Assembly: GCF_036885605.1 (NCBI RefSeq)
Contig: NZ_CP142523.1
Span: 1,488,001-1,552,000, forward strand
Direction: 5' to 3'
From: Janthinobacterium sp. TB1-E2
Lineage (GTDB): Bacteria > Pseudomonadota > Gammaproteobacteria > Burkholderiales > Burkholderiaceae_D
Length of the DNA stretch: 64,000 nucleotides
In this document: in pieces, positions 37,797 through 47,252 of the stretch
How the letters are laid out: each line of letters opens with the position of its first letter
How positions within the stretch are numbered: the first letter of the stretch is position 1
The notes under the pieces: generated by a model
Databases searched by the model: none
The model's input: the letters and a program-made list of their open reading frames with translations, nothing else
Told to the model about the DNA's origin: nothing
Program-made: the position numbers and the translations under genes

Positions 37797-40643
37797 TTAG
37801 AACTTGTAGGAACCGCTCAGGTAGAACTGGCGGCCCAGGGCGCTCGAGTACGATGGGTTGTAGCCCACTTGATGCGAACCCGTGTTACGCAGGGTGAACG
37901 GCGGATTGCGGTCGAACAGGTTCAGGATGCCGCCCGTGATTTCCACGTTCTTCATCGGACGGTAGGCTGTCTGGAAGTCGAAGGTGGTATAGCTCGGCAC
38001 TTCCAGCTGGATGCCATAGCATTCGCCAGGGCTGCCGGCCACGATCACGGCGCAGTCTTTCGCCGTCTGTTCCTTGTCCGTGTAGCCATTGCGGTAGCTG
38101 GCGCTCAGCGTATGCGTGAACTTGGCCGTCTCATACGTGGTGGTGGCACGGATGATGTTGCGGAAGCTGACCTTGTCGTTCGAACCGTAGCGATTCAGGC
38201 TGGTTTCCCATTGATCATCGGTGCCCGGCGTCGTGTAGCGCGAACGCAGCAGGTAGGTACCCATCAGGCGGCTCGTCAGGCGGCCGTCCAGCAGCTTCAT
38301 CTTGTGGGTGAAGTCGTAGTCGATACCGCGGTTTTCCACCTTGCCGATGTTAATCGGCAGCAGCTTGATGGCCAGCACGTCCTTGCCCGTCGAGCTGATG
38401 TGCTTGGTGGTGAACAGATTGGCGTACTTGGCAGGATCGTTGAAGATCAGGCCTTCGGACACGGCGGTCACCTGGTCGCGGATTTCCACGTTCCACAGGT
38501 CGAACGACATCGACAGGCTGTCGATTGGTTCGAACACGGTACCGATGCTCCATTGCTTCGACGTTTCCGGCTTCAGGTCCGGGTTGCCGCCCTGGAAGGC
38601 TTCGAATTGCTGGCGTCCCACGCCGCTGCAGTAGCTGGCCAGCGGATGGCCGCCCATGCCGGTCGCCGCCGTCAATGGGCATTGATAGTTACCGCCCGTG
38701 ACGCCCCAGTCTTCCAGTGGGCCGGCGATTTCCTGCATGCTGGCGGCGCGGAAGCCGGTGCCGGCAGCGGCGCGGAACATCAGGCTCTTGGTGGCGGAAT
38801 ACTTGCCGCTGACTTTCCAGGTGGTGGCGTTTTCTTTCTTGCCTACCGTCTTGCCCGTCAGCTTGTCGTCGATGGATCCGATCTGGTCGTAACGCAGCGA
38901 GCCGGTCATTTCCAGTTTTTTCGAGATTGGCATCATCAGCTCGGCGTAGGCGCCGGCATTGTCGCGTGCGTATTCACTGTCGACTTGTGCATTGTCAAAC
39001 AGGATCTGCGCCTGTTTGGCAACATTCGCCTGCTGCACCTTGTACGAGGTGTTGCGGTAGTCGGCGCCCACGCCCAGCATGGCCGTGCCGCCTGGCAGCG
39101 AGAACACAGGACGCGAAGCGCGGCCGTCGATGCCCTTCATTTCCACGGTTTGCGTGTTGTAGGTGCCGCTGAAGCCTGTGCCCAGCAGTGCCTGGCGCAT
39201 GGCGTCCGGCATGGAACCGACCGGGTAGGCGAACGGGTCGATATTGCCGGCGGCTACTTGCGCGTCGAATTTGTCCGCCAGCGGGAAACCGCTGACGTAT
39301 TCTTGCGTCTGCTTGTTTTTCGAGTACGTTACGGCGGAGTTGATGTCCCAGCCGAATGCATTGCCATCGATGCCGGCGACGATGTGGGTGGCCTTGGTGC
39401 CGTAATCGTAGACGCGGTTACCCATTTCCGACAGGCGGTAGTTGGCGACGGCGCCCGTGGCGTTGGCCAGTTGCGCTGGCGTCAGGTTCGGCGCCAGATA
39501 TTTGTTGAACAGCGGCGAGCCGACATCGACGGAGAAGTCGGCCGGGTACGGCGCAATGCTGGCGACGACGCGCGCTTCCGTGTACGCAAGGTCATAGAAA
39601 CCCTGGAAGCCGGTTTTGCCCAGTTTGACGGTACCCGAGCTGAAGATGGCGTCGCGCTTCGATTCGGGATTGATTTCGATGGTCGATGGCGAATCGAAAT
39701 AGCAATTGCCGTTGCCATAGAAATCCATGTTGCTGGCGGCGCATTTGCCGCCATGGGCCAGTGCGTACGGGTTCAGGTTGACGCTGTCGACGAAGGGCTT
39801 GTTGGTCTCCGGATTGATGACTACAGCGCCCGTCACCGGATCGGTGCGGTTGTAATCGACAGCGGCGTTGCCAGGCGCCGAGCGCGAGGAACCGTTGATG
39901 AATTGCAGTGCCTTGCCGTTCTTCGGATCGTTGAAATTGATGATGCCGCTTTTCGCGAAGCTGCGCTGCGATGCTTTCAGCGATTTTTGTTCGTCATGGC
40001 TGGCCGACACGAAGATGCTGTAGCCATCTTCGTCGATGTCGCCGAAACCCTTGCTGATGGAAATCGAGTTGCTGGCGCCGCCTTTTTCTTCAGGACGCGA
40101 GTACTTGGCATTGATTTCCAGCGGCGACGCGCCTTTTTTCAGGATGAAGTTGACCACGCCGGCGATGGCGTCGGCGCCATACAGTGCCGAGGCGCCGTCC
40201 GTCAGCACTTCCACGCGCTCGATGGCCGACAGGGGGATCGAGTTCAGGTCGATGGTGGTGCCGGAATTGGATGGCGCAATACGGCGGCCGTTCAGCAGCA
40301 CCAGCGTGTAGGCTGCGCCGATATCGTGGATCGAAGCCGTGGTGACGCCGCCGCCGCCGCCGCCAACCGAATCGGCGGCCACGGAGAAGCCCTGCATCGC
40401 AGGAATTTGCTGGATGAAATCGGTCACCGTGGTGACGCCGGTTTTCTTGATGTCTTTCTGGTTGAACGACTGCACCGGCAGCGACGCTTCGGAAGCGATG
40501 CGCTTGATGCTCGAACCGGTGACTTCCACGCGTTGCATGGTGCCATCTGTTGTTTCTTGTGCATACGCGGCGTGCATGCTTAGGGCCATGCCGCCTGCAA
40601 ACATCAGGCGCAGCGACCGCGATATTACATTTTCTATCATCAT
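37797..40643 (-). CDS. TonB-dependent outer membrane receptor
   Basis: The ATG at 40643 is chosen because AAGGA precedes it and a signal peptide follows directly (MMIENVISRSLRLMFAGG, cleavage near AYA-QET), giving 948 residues; the open frame upstream has no such features. MQRVEVTGSSIKRIASEASL is followed by the plug with an unusual run of six Gly (residues ~75-80), AYTLVLLNGRRIAPSNSG and LTDGASALYGADAIAGVVNF. The barrel ends YLSGSYKF. It resembles the receptor at 9729 more than its neighbours in the N-terminal third. The ligand is unknown. A 21-base inverted repeat lies ~95 bases upstream. Confidence 0.94.
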   Translation of the reverse strand: MMIENVISRSLRLMFAGGMALSMHAAYAQETTDGTMQRVEVTGSSIKRIASEASLPVQSFNQKDIKKTGVTTVTDFIQQIPAMQGFSVAADSVGGGGGGVTTASIHDIGAAYTLVLLNGRRIAPSNSGTTIDLNSIPLSAIERVEVLTDGASALYGADAIAGVVNFILKKGASPLEINAKYSRPEEKGGASNSISISKGFGDIDEDGYSIFVSASHDEQKSLKASQRSFAKSGIINFNDPKNGKALQFINGSSRSAPGNAAVDYNRTDPVTGAVVINPETNKPFVDSVNLNPYALAHGGKCAASNMDFYGNGNCYFDSPSTIEINPESKRDAIFSSGTVKLGKTGFQGFYDLAYTEARVVASIAPYPADFSVDVGSPLFNKYLAPNLTPAQLANATGAVANYRLSEMGNRVYDYGTKATHIVAGIDGNAFGWDINSAVTYSKNKQTQEYVSGFPLADKFDAQVAAGNIDPFAYPVGSMPDAMRQALLGTGFSGTYNTQTVEMKGIDGRASRPVFSLPGGTAMLGVGADYRNTSYKVQQANVAKQAQILFDNAQVDSEYARDNAGAYAELMMPISKKLEMTGSLRYDQIGSIDDKLTGKTVGKKENATTWKVSGKYSATKSLMFRAAAGTGFRAASMQEIAGPLEDWGVTGGNYQCPLTAATGMGGHPLASYCSGVGRQQFEAFQGGNPDLKPETSKQWSIGTVFEPIDSLSMSFDLWNVEIRDQVTAVSEGLIFNDPAKYANLFTTKHISSTGKDVLAIKLLPINIGKVENRGIDYDFTHKMKLLDGRLTSRLMGTYLLRSRYTTPGTDDQWETSLNRYGSNDKVSFRNIIRATTTYETAKFTHTLSASYRNGYTDKEQTAKDCAVIVAGSPGECYGIQLEVPSYTTFDFQTAYRPMKNVEITGGILNLFDRNPPFTLRNTGSHQVGYNPSYSSALGRQFYLSGSYKF

Positions 40644-40737
40644 CTGAAATTCCTTGTTATTGTGATAAAGGCGGCAATTATTTTGAAATAACTTGTTGCT
40701 TACTAACAATTTATTTGCCTTTTTACAAATCCACCAA

Positions 40738-40758
40738 TGAAAATTCTGTAAATTTTCA
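40738..40758 (-). promoter_or_regulatory. Inverted repeat upstream of the receptor at 37797-40643
   Basis: TGAAAATT (40738-40745), CTGTA, AATTTTCA (40751-40758): perfect 8-base arms, 95-115 bases upstream of the receptor start in an otherwise AT-rich gap. A regulator binding site is plausible; no regulator gene lies nearby. Confidence 0.45.
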
Positions 40759-40904
40759 GGGCCCTCATCAAAACATTCACGATTCAGATTGTCAATTTCG
40801 TGCGGACTTTTTGGACGAAATGCAACATTTCCCTGTTTTTTTTGTAATCCTTCAGCAATAAAGTATCGCGGACCCTTGTCAGCCCTGCTCAGATGCGTAA
40901 AATA

Positions 40905-40936
40905 AAACGGCGCACATCATCGCTGATGGCGCCGTC
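40905..40936 (-). terminator. Terminator of the receptor gene ending at 40998
   Basis: Read on the minus strand, ACGGCGC and GCGCCGT form the stem base, with CATC/GATG pairing inside, followed by TTTTATTTT. It lies 62 bases past the receptor stop codon. Confidence 0.75.
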
Positions 40937-40997
40937 TTTGGCATGGCTGGCACACGCTGGCCAGCGCTGTCTGGTCTGTCTTTCTTCCGTCACTCCC

Positions 40998-43670
40998 TCA
41001 AAACGTATAGCTGCCGCGCAAGTAGTAGGCGCGCCCGATCGGGTCCGTATAGCGCGGGTCATAGCCTTTCTGGAACAGGGTGCCCTGGTTCGAGAATGGC
41101 GGTTCCCTGTCCAGCAGGTTTTTCACGCCGGCCGTCAGTAACAAGCCTTTCCACACGTAACTGCCCGACACGTTGAGCAGGCTGTATGACGGCACATCGT
41201 GGCGGTATGGCGGCTCGACCAGATTCTGGTCCGTGTAGCCGGACTTGAACGATTGCGACACGGTGGCGCCCCAGTTGCCCAGGCGCCAGTTCAGCGCTGC
41301 CGTATGTTTCCAGCGGAACACGGGATTGTTGTCCGCATAGCGGCCCACGTTGGCAATGAATTCGCCGCCGCGCTCGTTCTGGTAGTCATACTTGTGGGTC
41401 CACGTGCCATCGACCGACACGCTGACATCGCCATACGCGCCTCGGGCCAGGCGCGCATTCAGGCTGACGTCGATACCGTCCGTTTTCACTTCGCCGAGGT
41501 TGTCGTTCAAGTCCAGGATGGCGTAGGGCGAACCATTGGGATTGCGCAAGAACAAAGCCTTGTATTTTTCGTAGTTGCCGAAGATCGATTGCTCGGGCAA
41601 GGACGAAATCTTGTCCTTCAAATGGATGTTCCAGTAATCGATGGCGAGCGTGACTTCCTTGATCGGTTCGAGCACGAGGCCGACGGCGAAGGTGGTGGAT
41701 TTTTCCGGTTTCAGGTTTTCATTACCGCCTTGCAGCTTGAATTGCTGCAAGTCGCAATCGCGCAGGGGATTGGCGCCGGGCTGCGGCACGCCGCCCGGGC
41801 ACAGGATGGGGTCGTCGTAGGTATCGTTGGTGTCGTTCTTCGATGGCGGCGCATTCTTTTCAAACAAGGTGGGCGCGCGGAAACCCGTGCTGGCCGAGCC
41901 GCGCAGCACCAGCGCGCTGCTGGCCTGGTAGCGCAGGGCCAGCTTCGGATTGGTGGTGCTGCCCACGTCGCTGTAGTGGTCGAAGCGGGCGGCCAGCTGC
42001 ACTTCCAGGTCCTTGATCAAGGGCAGGTTGACTTCGCCGAAGACGGCCTGGATCGTGCGCGAGCCGCTCTTCGACAGCGAGCCGGACAAGCCGGAACTGG
42101 CGGCCTGGCCGGCGATATCGCGGTTGACATTGAAGTCGGCCTTTTCGTGCCGTACTTCGCCACCCAAAGCGATGGCCAGCGGACCGCCGGCCAGCTGCAT
42201 CAGTTCGCGGCTGCCCTTGATGTCGAAGCCCGTGGTGGTGACCTTGGCGTTCTGCACCTCGCCGCGCAGGGCGGTGCTGTCCAGGTAAGCCTTGCCGGCC
42301 GCGTCCTGCACGCCGAACGGGTTCAGGATGCCGTTCAACACGCCGGCGGCAAAGCCCGCATCCTGCACATAGCCGCCCGTGAACTTTTCCGACGACTTGC
42401 TGATCGCGTGGCTCAGGCCCGTCTTGTAGTCCCAGCCGGACAGCTGGCCTTCGAGCGCCAGCACCAGGCGGTCCGCCTTGCCATCCGAATCGATCTGCCG
42501 CTGGCCTGCTTCCACGGGGCGCCAGTTGACGCTCAGTGGCTGGCCCGACAGGCCCGGCTGGGCCGGCACGCCGCCCGCATTGCCCGGATAGTATGGACTG
42601 GTGCTGGGCAGGATCAAGCCCGTTTGCGGCGGCGGCGCCGTGCGTGCCTTCACCTTGTTTTCCGAATGCAGGTATTCCACCGTGGCCAAATGGCCGCCAC
42701 CGAGCTTGAAGGCGCCCTTGCCGAAGAATGCCAGCTGTTCCTGTGCGGGCAGGTTGTCGATCTGGCGCGTGTAATCCTGGCGGCAGGTGCCGTTGGCGGC
42801 TGCCACCGACAAGGGCGGCAGGCAACCGCTGGCCGCGTAGGGATTGCCGGCCAAGCCGTCGCCGCCATTGGCCGCCGCATCGAAGTAGTTGCCGGGGAAA
42901 GTCGTGCCGCTGGTAATGGACAGCCCGCGCGAGGGGATGATGCCGGTCTTGGAAAAGTCACGGTCCTGCGACGTCAGCACTTTTTGCTTGTGGTAGTCGA
43001 GCACGCCGAAAATATTGTAGCCGTCCGTGTCGAGCTTGCCGAAACCCGTCGACAGGTTGACGCGGTGCTCGCCGCCACCCTTGTGTTCGGGCGAGACGAC
43101 CTCGGCGGTGATATTCGTGACATTCACCGAGCGCTTCGTGATGAAGTTGATGACGCCGCCGATGGCGTCCGTACCGTAGATGGCCGAGGCGCCGTCGCGC
43201 AGCACTTCGACACGCTCCAGGGCGGCGATCGGGATGATGTTCAGGTCGACGCTGGCGCCGTCATACGGATGGTTGGCGATGCGCCGGCCGTTGAGCAGGA
43301 CCAGGGTCTTGTCGCCGCCCAGGCCGCGCAAGTCGGCGCTGGCCTGACCGCCCGTGGGCAAGCCGCTGGTATTGCCGCCGACGGCATTGCCGCTGCCCAT
43401 GCTCGACGCGTTCGAGGGTATCTTGCTCAGCACTTCCTGCGCCGTCGTCAAGCCCTGCTTGGCGAAATCTTCGGCCTTGAAGATGGACAAGGGCGTCGCC
43501 GTTTCCGAGACGAGGCGCTTGATGGAGGAACCGGTGACTTCGACTCTCTGCATGGCGGCGGGCTCGCCGGCGGTGCCGGTGTCCTGCGCCATGGCCGCAT
43601 GGCCATACGCGCCGAGCAAGGCTGCGCACAGCAGGCGCAAGGTGGGGGAGGGACTACGGGTTTGCGTCAT
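40998..43670 (-). CDS. TonB-dependent outer membrane receptor
   Basis: The ATG at 43670 follows AGGAG and gives 890 residues. The signal peptide is LRLLCAALLGAYGHAAMAQ. Next come MQRVEVTGSSIKRLVSETAT and a plug containing GGDKTLVLLNGRRIANHPYD and LRDGASAIYGTDAIGGVINF. The barrel ends AYYLRGSYTF. Its signal peptide differs from the conserved type in the other receptors, marking it as a separate lineage despite the common TonB-box region. It has its own terminator and a 177-base gap to the next receptor, so it is probably transcribed alone. The ligand is unknown. Confidence 0.94.
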   Translation of the reverse strand: MTQTRSPSPTLRLLCAALLGAYGHAAMAQDTGTAGEPAAMQRVEVTGSSIKRLVSETATPLSIFKAEDFAKQGLTTAQEVLSKIPSNASSMGSGNAVGGNTSGLPTGGQASADLRGLGGDKTLVLLNGRRIANHPYDGASVDLNIIPIAALERVEVLRDGASAIYGTDAIGGVINFITKRSVNVTNITAEVVSPEHKGGGEHRVNLSTGFGKLDTDGYNIFGVLDYHKQKVLTSQDRDFSKTGIIPSRGLSITSGTTFPGNYFDAAANGGDGLAGNPYAASGCLPPLSVAAANGTCRQDYTRQIDNLPAQEQLAFFGKGAFKLGGGHLATVEYLHSENKVKARTAPPPQTGLILPSTSPYYPGNAGGVPAQPGLSGQPLSVNWRPVEAGQRQIDSDGKADRLVLALEGQLSGWDYKTGLSHAISKSSEKFTGGYVQDAGFAAGVLNGILNPFGVQDAAGKAYLDSTALRGEVQNAKVTTTGFDIKGSRELMQLAGGPLAIALGGEVRHEKADFNVNRDIAGQAASSGLSGSLSKSGSRTIQAVFGEVNLPLIKDLEVQLAARFDHYSDVGSTTNPKLALRYQASSALVLRGSASTGFRAPTLFEKNAPPSKNDTNDTYDDPILCPGGVPQPGANPLRDCDLQQFKLQGGNENLKPEKSTTFAVGLVLEPIKEVTLAIDYWNIHLKDKISSLPEQSIFGNYEKYKALFLRNPNGSPYAILDLNDNLGEVKTDGIDVSLNARLARGAYGDVSVSVDGTWTHKYDYQNERGGEFIANVGRYADNNPVFRWKHTAALNWRLGNWGATVSQSFKSGYTDQNLVEPPYRHDVPSYSLLNVSGSYVWKGLLLTAGVKNLLDREPPFSNQGTLFQKGYDPRYTDPIGRAYYLRGSYTF

Positions 43671-43796
43671 CTGACACTCCTGTGGCGTGGGTTTGGCCAA
43701 GTGGCCTGCAAGGGAGTTTTACAGGCGCGCAGCAGCTAAGGTTTGTGCTGGCACAAGAGCTGTGCGGATGAGCGACCTGGCGCCACAGTCCGGGCG

Positions 43797-43822
43797 AAAA
43801 AAAAGCGGTGATTGCTCACCGC
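43797..43822 (-). terminator. Terminator of the receptor gene ending at 43848
   Basis: On the minus strand GCGGTGA-GCAA-TCACCGC is followed by eight T, 26 bases after the stop codon. The loop is a GNRA tetraloop. Confidence 0.9.
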
Positions 43823-43847
43823 CTTGCGTCAGGATACGGATGTCGGC

Positions 43848-46646
43848 TTAGAAGAACTTGTAGCTGGCGCCCAGTTTGAAGTAGCGGCCGATGGCGCCGC
43901 TGGCATCCATCGGGTTGTAGCTCATGCCGCCGTAGGTCAGCGGGTCGAGCGGCGCGATCTTGTCGGTCACGTTGTTGATCGAGGCAAACAATTGCAGCTG
44001 TTTGTTGACGTTCCAGCGGCTCGACAGGTCGAGCGTGGTGAACGAGGCGAGCTTGCAACCGTTCGGCGCCGCGGTGCCGTCGGCCAGCTTGGAAGCGCAC
44101 GGCTTGCCTTCAAACAGAATGTTCTTCATGTCCGAACGGTAGTTCAGCACGCCGCTGACGTTCCAGTTGCCCAGGTCCCACGAGCCGGTCAGATTGATCT
44201 TGTCCTTCGGCGTGCCGGCGCAGTTGGACGTGTCGCAATTGCCATGCGTGCCGGCGAACTGGTAGCGCACGGTGGACGACTCGGCCCGCACCCACGAGGC
44301 GATATGGGTCCAGGTCAGGCCGAACGTGGCGCGGCCGTAGTCGCCCAGGCGCACGCGCTGCTTGACGTCCAGGTCGATACCCTTGATCTCCGTGAAGCTG
44401 GAGTTGCGGTACGGCGCCTTGGTGATCAGCAAGGTGCCCGTGTTCGGCGTAACGACGCCATTGATGGTCAGGTTGTTGTCGGCTCGGATGGCCGTCGGCA
44501 GGGCGGCCGCTTCATTGTACGGCAGCGGGTTGATCTCGTTTTCACGCTTGATCTTCCAGGCATCGAGCGACAGGCTGGTATCGTTGAACGGATCCCACAC
44601 GAGGCCCAGGGTGTAGCCCTTGGATTTTTCCGGCTTGAGGCTGGGGTCGCCGACCTTGACGGCCGCCACTTGCAGTTCGCAGTCGCTGGCATTGGCGCCC
44701 GGCAGGCGGGTGCCGCCCGGGCAGCGCACGGGATCGCTCACGGTCGAGGTGCCCGTCGATTGCGAATCGGCGTTGCTTTCGGCCGGGCCCGGTGCGCGGA
44801 AGCCTTCCGAATACGTGCCGCGCACGGCGAAGGTTTTCAGCGGCGTCCACTTGGCGCCCAGTTTCGGTGTGGTCGACGAGAAACGGTCGTATTTGTCGTA
44901 ACGCAAGGCGCCCGACAGTTCCACCGTCTTGATGACGGGCGCCAGCACTTCGAGGAACACGGCCGAGACCTTGCTGTCGCCCTTGGCGGCCACGTAGCTG
45001 GCGTTGATGGAACCGTCTTCCGTGCCCGTCAGCGATGGATTGTCGAGCTTGTCGCGGCGGTGTTCCGCGCCGATCGCCAGGCCCATGGCGCCACCGGGCA
45101 ACTGCATCAGTTCGCGCGTGGCCTTGAAGTCGATGATGTCGAGCTTGGTCGTGGAATCGGAGGTGGCGTTCGTCACCATGGCCGCGTACAGCGATGCGGG
45201 ATTCTTGCCCGCTTGCGCGCCGATGTAGTACGGGAAATATTGGCTGTTCGGATTGCCCAGCGCATCCCTGACGACGGCCATGTTCAGCATGTTGCTGTAA
45301 TCGAGGTGCAGTTTCGATTCCGAATGCGTGTAGCCGGCATCGTAGTCCCAGCCCATGGCATTGCCCTTGATGCCGAGCACGATGCGGTTGAACTCGTTGT
45401 TGGCCGTGCGCGTGCTGGCGCCTACGTCGAAGGCCTGGTAGCGCACGCGCACCGGCACGCCATACGGATTTTGCGGGTGGTTGGCGGCCAGCACGATGCT
45501 GGTGCCGGTGCCGGTGGCGTAGTTGATGACGCCCGCCTTGTTGCCGGCGTTCGGCGGGAAGGCGACGGTGGGCGTGACCGACGGCGGTATCATGGCGAAC
45601 GCCGTATCGCGCTTCGAGTAGCCCGCTTCCGCATACACCTGGGTGTCGGCATTGACTTGCCAGGTGCCGCGCGTGTACAGGTTGATCGATTCGATCTTCG
45701 GCTGCATCGCGCGGAACTGGTCGTGGTGCCACAAACAGCCGCCCTTCGGATCTTGCGGTGATGACACGGACAAGCTTGAGCAGCCGGGCAGGGACACATA
45801 GTTGTTGGTGACGGGGTCGCGGATCAGGCCTGTCGGTGCCGCATTCGCATCGTTGTTGCCATTGATATAGCCGCCGGCGAACTGAGTGTTGATCGCATAG
45901 CCATACGGGCGCAGGTCGGCCTTGCCTATCCATTTGCGGCCGGCGCGGTCGCTGTTCATCAGCATGTCCGATTTGCTGTATTCGGCATTGACGACGACAT
46001 TGAATTTATCCGTATCGAGGTTGCCCTTGCCGAAGGTCAGCGAGGCGCGGTGCTGTTTGGCGTCGCTGTCGCCCGAGATGCCCGTGTCGCCTTTCAGGGT
46101 CAGGCCTTCGAAGTCCTTGCGCAGGATGATGTTGACGACGCCGGCGATGGCGTCCGCGCCATAGGTCGACGAGGCGCCGTCCTTGAGGATTTCAATGCGT
46201 TCGACGATCTGCATCGGCACGGTGGACAGGTCGGTAAAGCTCTTCTGGCCGTCATCGGCGCGCGCGAACGGCGCCATGCGGCGGCCGTTGAGCAAGACCA
46301 GGGTCGAGGTGGCGCCCAGGCCGCGCAGCGAGATGGCCGTGGAACCGGCGGCAAAGCCGTTGCCGAAGCCCGTCGGCAGGGAGCCGGCGCCATCGGCGGT
46401 CAGCGTTTGCAGGTATTCGGCGACGGTGGCCTTGCCCGATTTCATCAAGTCGTCGCGGCTGATGACCTGGACCGGCGATGCGGTCTCGGCCGTGGCCCGT
46501 TTGATGCTCGAGCCTGTAATTTCCACACGTTGTACATTGGCGTCTTGCGCCATTGCCGGCGCCGCCATCATGCCCAGGCTGAGCGCTGCTACGCTACCCG
46601 AAAAAATCAGGCGTACGGAGCGGGACATCACTGTTTCCATCATCAT
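43848..46646 (-). CDS. TonB-dependent outer membrane receptor (paralogue of the one at 33299)
   Basis: Three ATGs follow each other at 46646, 46643 and 46640, with GGAG 8 bases upstream of the first; 932 residues result. The signal peptide (METVMSRSVRLIFSGSVAAL) is cleaved near AMA-QDA, then VQRVEITGSSIKRATAETAS. The plug has STLVLLNGRRMAPFARADDG and ILKDGASSTYGADAIAGVVN. Extracellular Cys pairs are likely from GCSSLS and GGCLWHH, and from GNCDTSNCAGT. The C-terminus is GASYKFF, with two Phe. The blocks shared with the receptor at 33299 indicate a gene duplication. It is divergent from the peptide ABC importer. Confidence 0.94.
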   Translation of the reverse strand: MMMETVMSRSVRLIFSGSVAALSLGMMAAPAMAQDANVQRVEITGSSIKRATAETASPVQVISRDDLMKSGKATVAEYLQTLTADGAGSLPTGFGNGFAAGSTAISLRGLGATSTLVLLNGRRMAPFARADDGQKSFTDLSTVPMQIVERIEILKDGASSTYGADAIAGVVNIILRKDFEGLTLKGDTGISGDSDAKQHRASLTFGKGNLDTDKFNVVVNAEYSKSDMLMNSDRAGRKWIGKADLRPYGYAINTQFAGGYINGNNDANAAPTGLIRDPVTNNYVSLPGCSSLSVSSPQDPKGGCLWHHDQFRAMQPKIESINLYTRGTWQVNADTQVYAEAGYSKRDTAFAMIPPSVTPTVAFPPNAGNKAGVINYATGTGTSIVLAANHPQNPYGVPVRVRYQAFDVGASTRTANNEFNRIVLGIKGNAMGWDYDAGYTHSESKLHLDYSNMLNMAVVRDALGNPNSQYFPYYIGAQAGKNPASLYAAMVTNATSDSTTKLDIIDFKATRELMQLPGGAMGLAIGAEHRRDKLDNPSLTGTEDGSINASYVAAKGDSKVSAVFLEVLAPVIKTVELSGALRYDKYDRFSSTTPKLGAKWTPLKTFAVRGTYSEGFRAPGPAESNADSQSTGTSTVSDPVRCPGGTRLPGANASDCELQVAAVKVGDPSLKPEKSKGYTLGLVWDPFNDTSLSLDAWKIKRENEINPLPYNEAAALPTAIRADNNLTINGVVTPNTGTLLITKAPYRNSSFTEIKGIDLDVKQRVRLGDYGRATFGLTWTHIASWVRAESSTVRYQFAGTHGNCDTSNCAGTPKDKINLTGSWDLGNWNVSGVLNYRSDMKNILFEGKPCASKLADGTAAPNGCKLASFTTLDLSSRWNVNKQLQLFASINNVTDKIAPLDPLTYGGMSYNPMDASGAIGRYFKLGASYKFF

Positions 46647-47252
46647 TCTCAGAACTCCGAAAGTGTGCTCGGCCGGCCCTTGTGCGGCACAGCTTTGCCA
46701 GGGTGATAAAGATTGCTGCGTCGGCAATCGCCATGGATCAAACGGCATATCGTGTGAGCCGTCGTGATTGATAAGACCACTTGCCGAGAAACCTTGTCAA
46801 CGCGCACACATCTGCTTTCAGCATGGAAACAACAGTGTTTTTTATCATGTTGATGCGTTTTAATAATTGCAATTATTTTAATGTTGCAGTGCGATGCGTA
46901 TTTTCCGTACTGCCATAAAAACAGCTGTCATTGACGGCCATAAGGGGTGCTGCCAGGCCGATTTTCCATGGACGCCGCCTGTCTATGCTGCGCTGCGGAA
47001 GATTCTCCCCGTGAGGCTGGCGGCCGTGGCTGCGCGTCACGCCAGCGCTGCGGCTTTTCGCCCGGCGAACAGAATATGCGTTATCGTTACGCCTTTTTCC
47101 GGCTCGCCCGTATGTAGACGCGGCTGGCCATGAACAAGGCATAGATCTTGCGAGGATGGACTGGTTTTGGCGGTGGAATCCTGTATCCCAGGGGGAAGCC
47201 AGTACAAGCGCACCAATACGGTGCGACAGATAATCGAGATGAAGGGTATTAC
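46647..47252. promoter_or_regulatory. Divergent control region between receptor and ABC importer
   Basis: No credible gene is visible in 606 bases. The perfect 16-base palindrome AATAATTGCAATTATT at 46862-46877 sits about 215 bases upstream of the receptor start and 375 upstream of oppA. It is surrounded by AT-rich DNA and is a candidate regulator site. GAAGGG is the ribosome site just before the oppA ATG. Confidence 0.45.
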
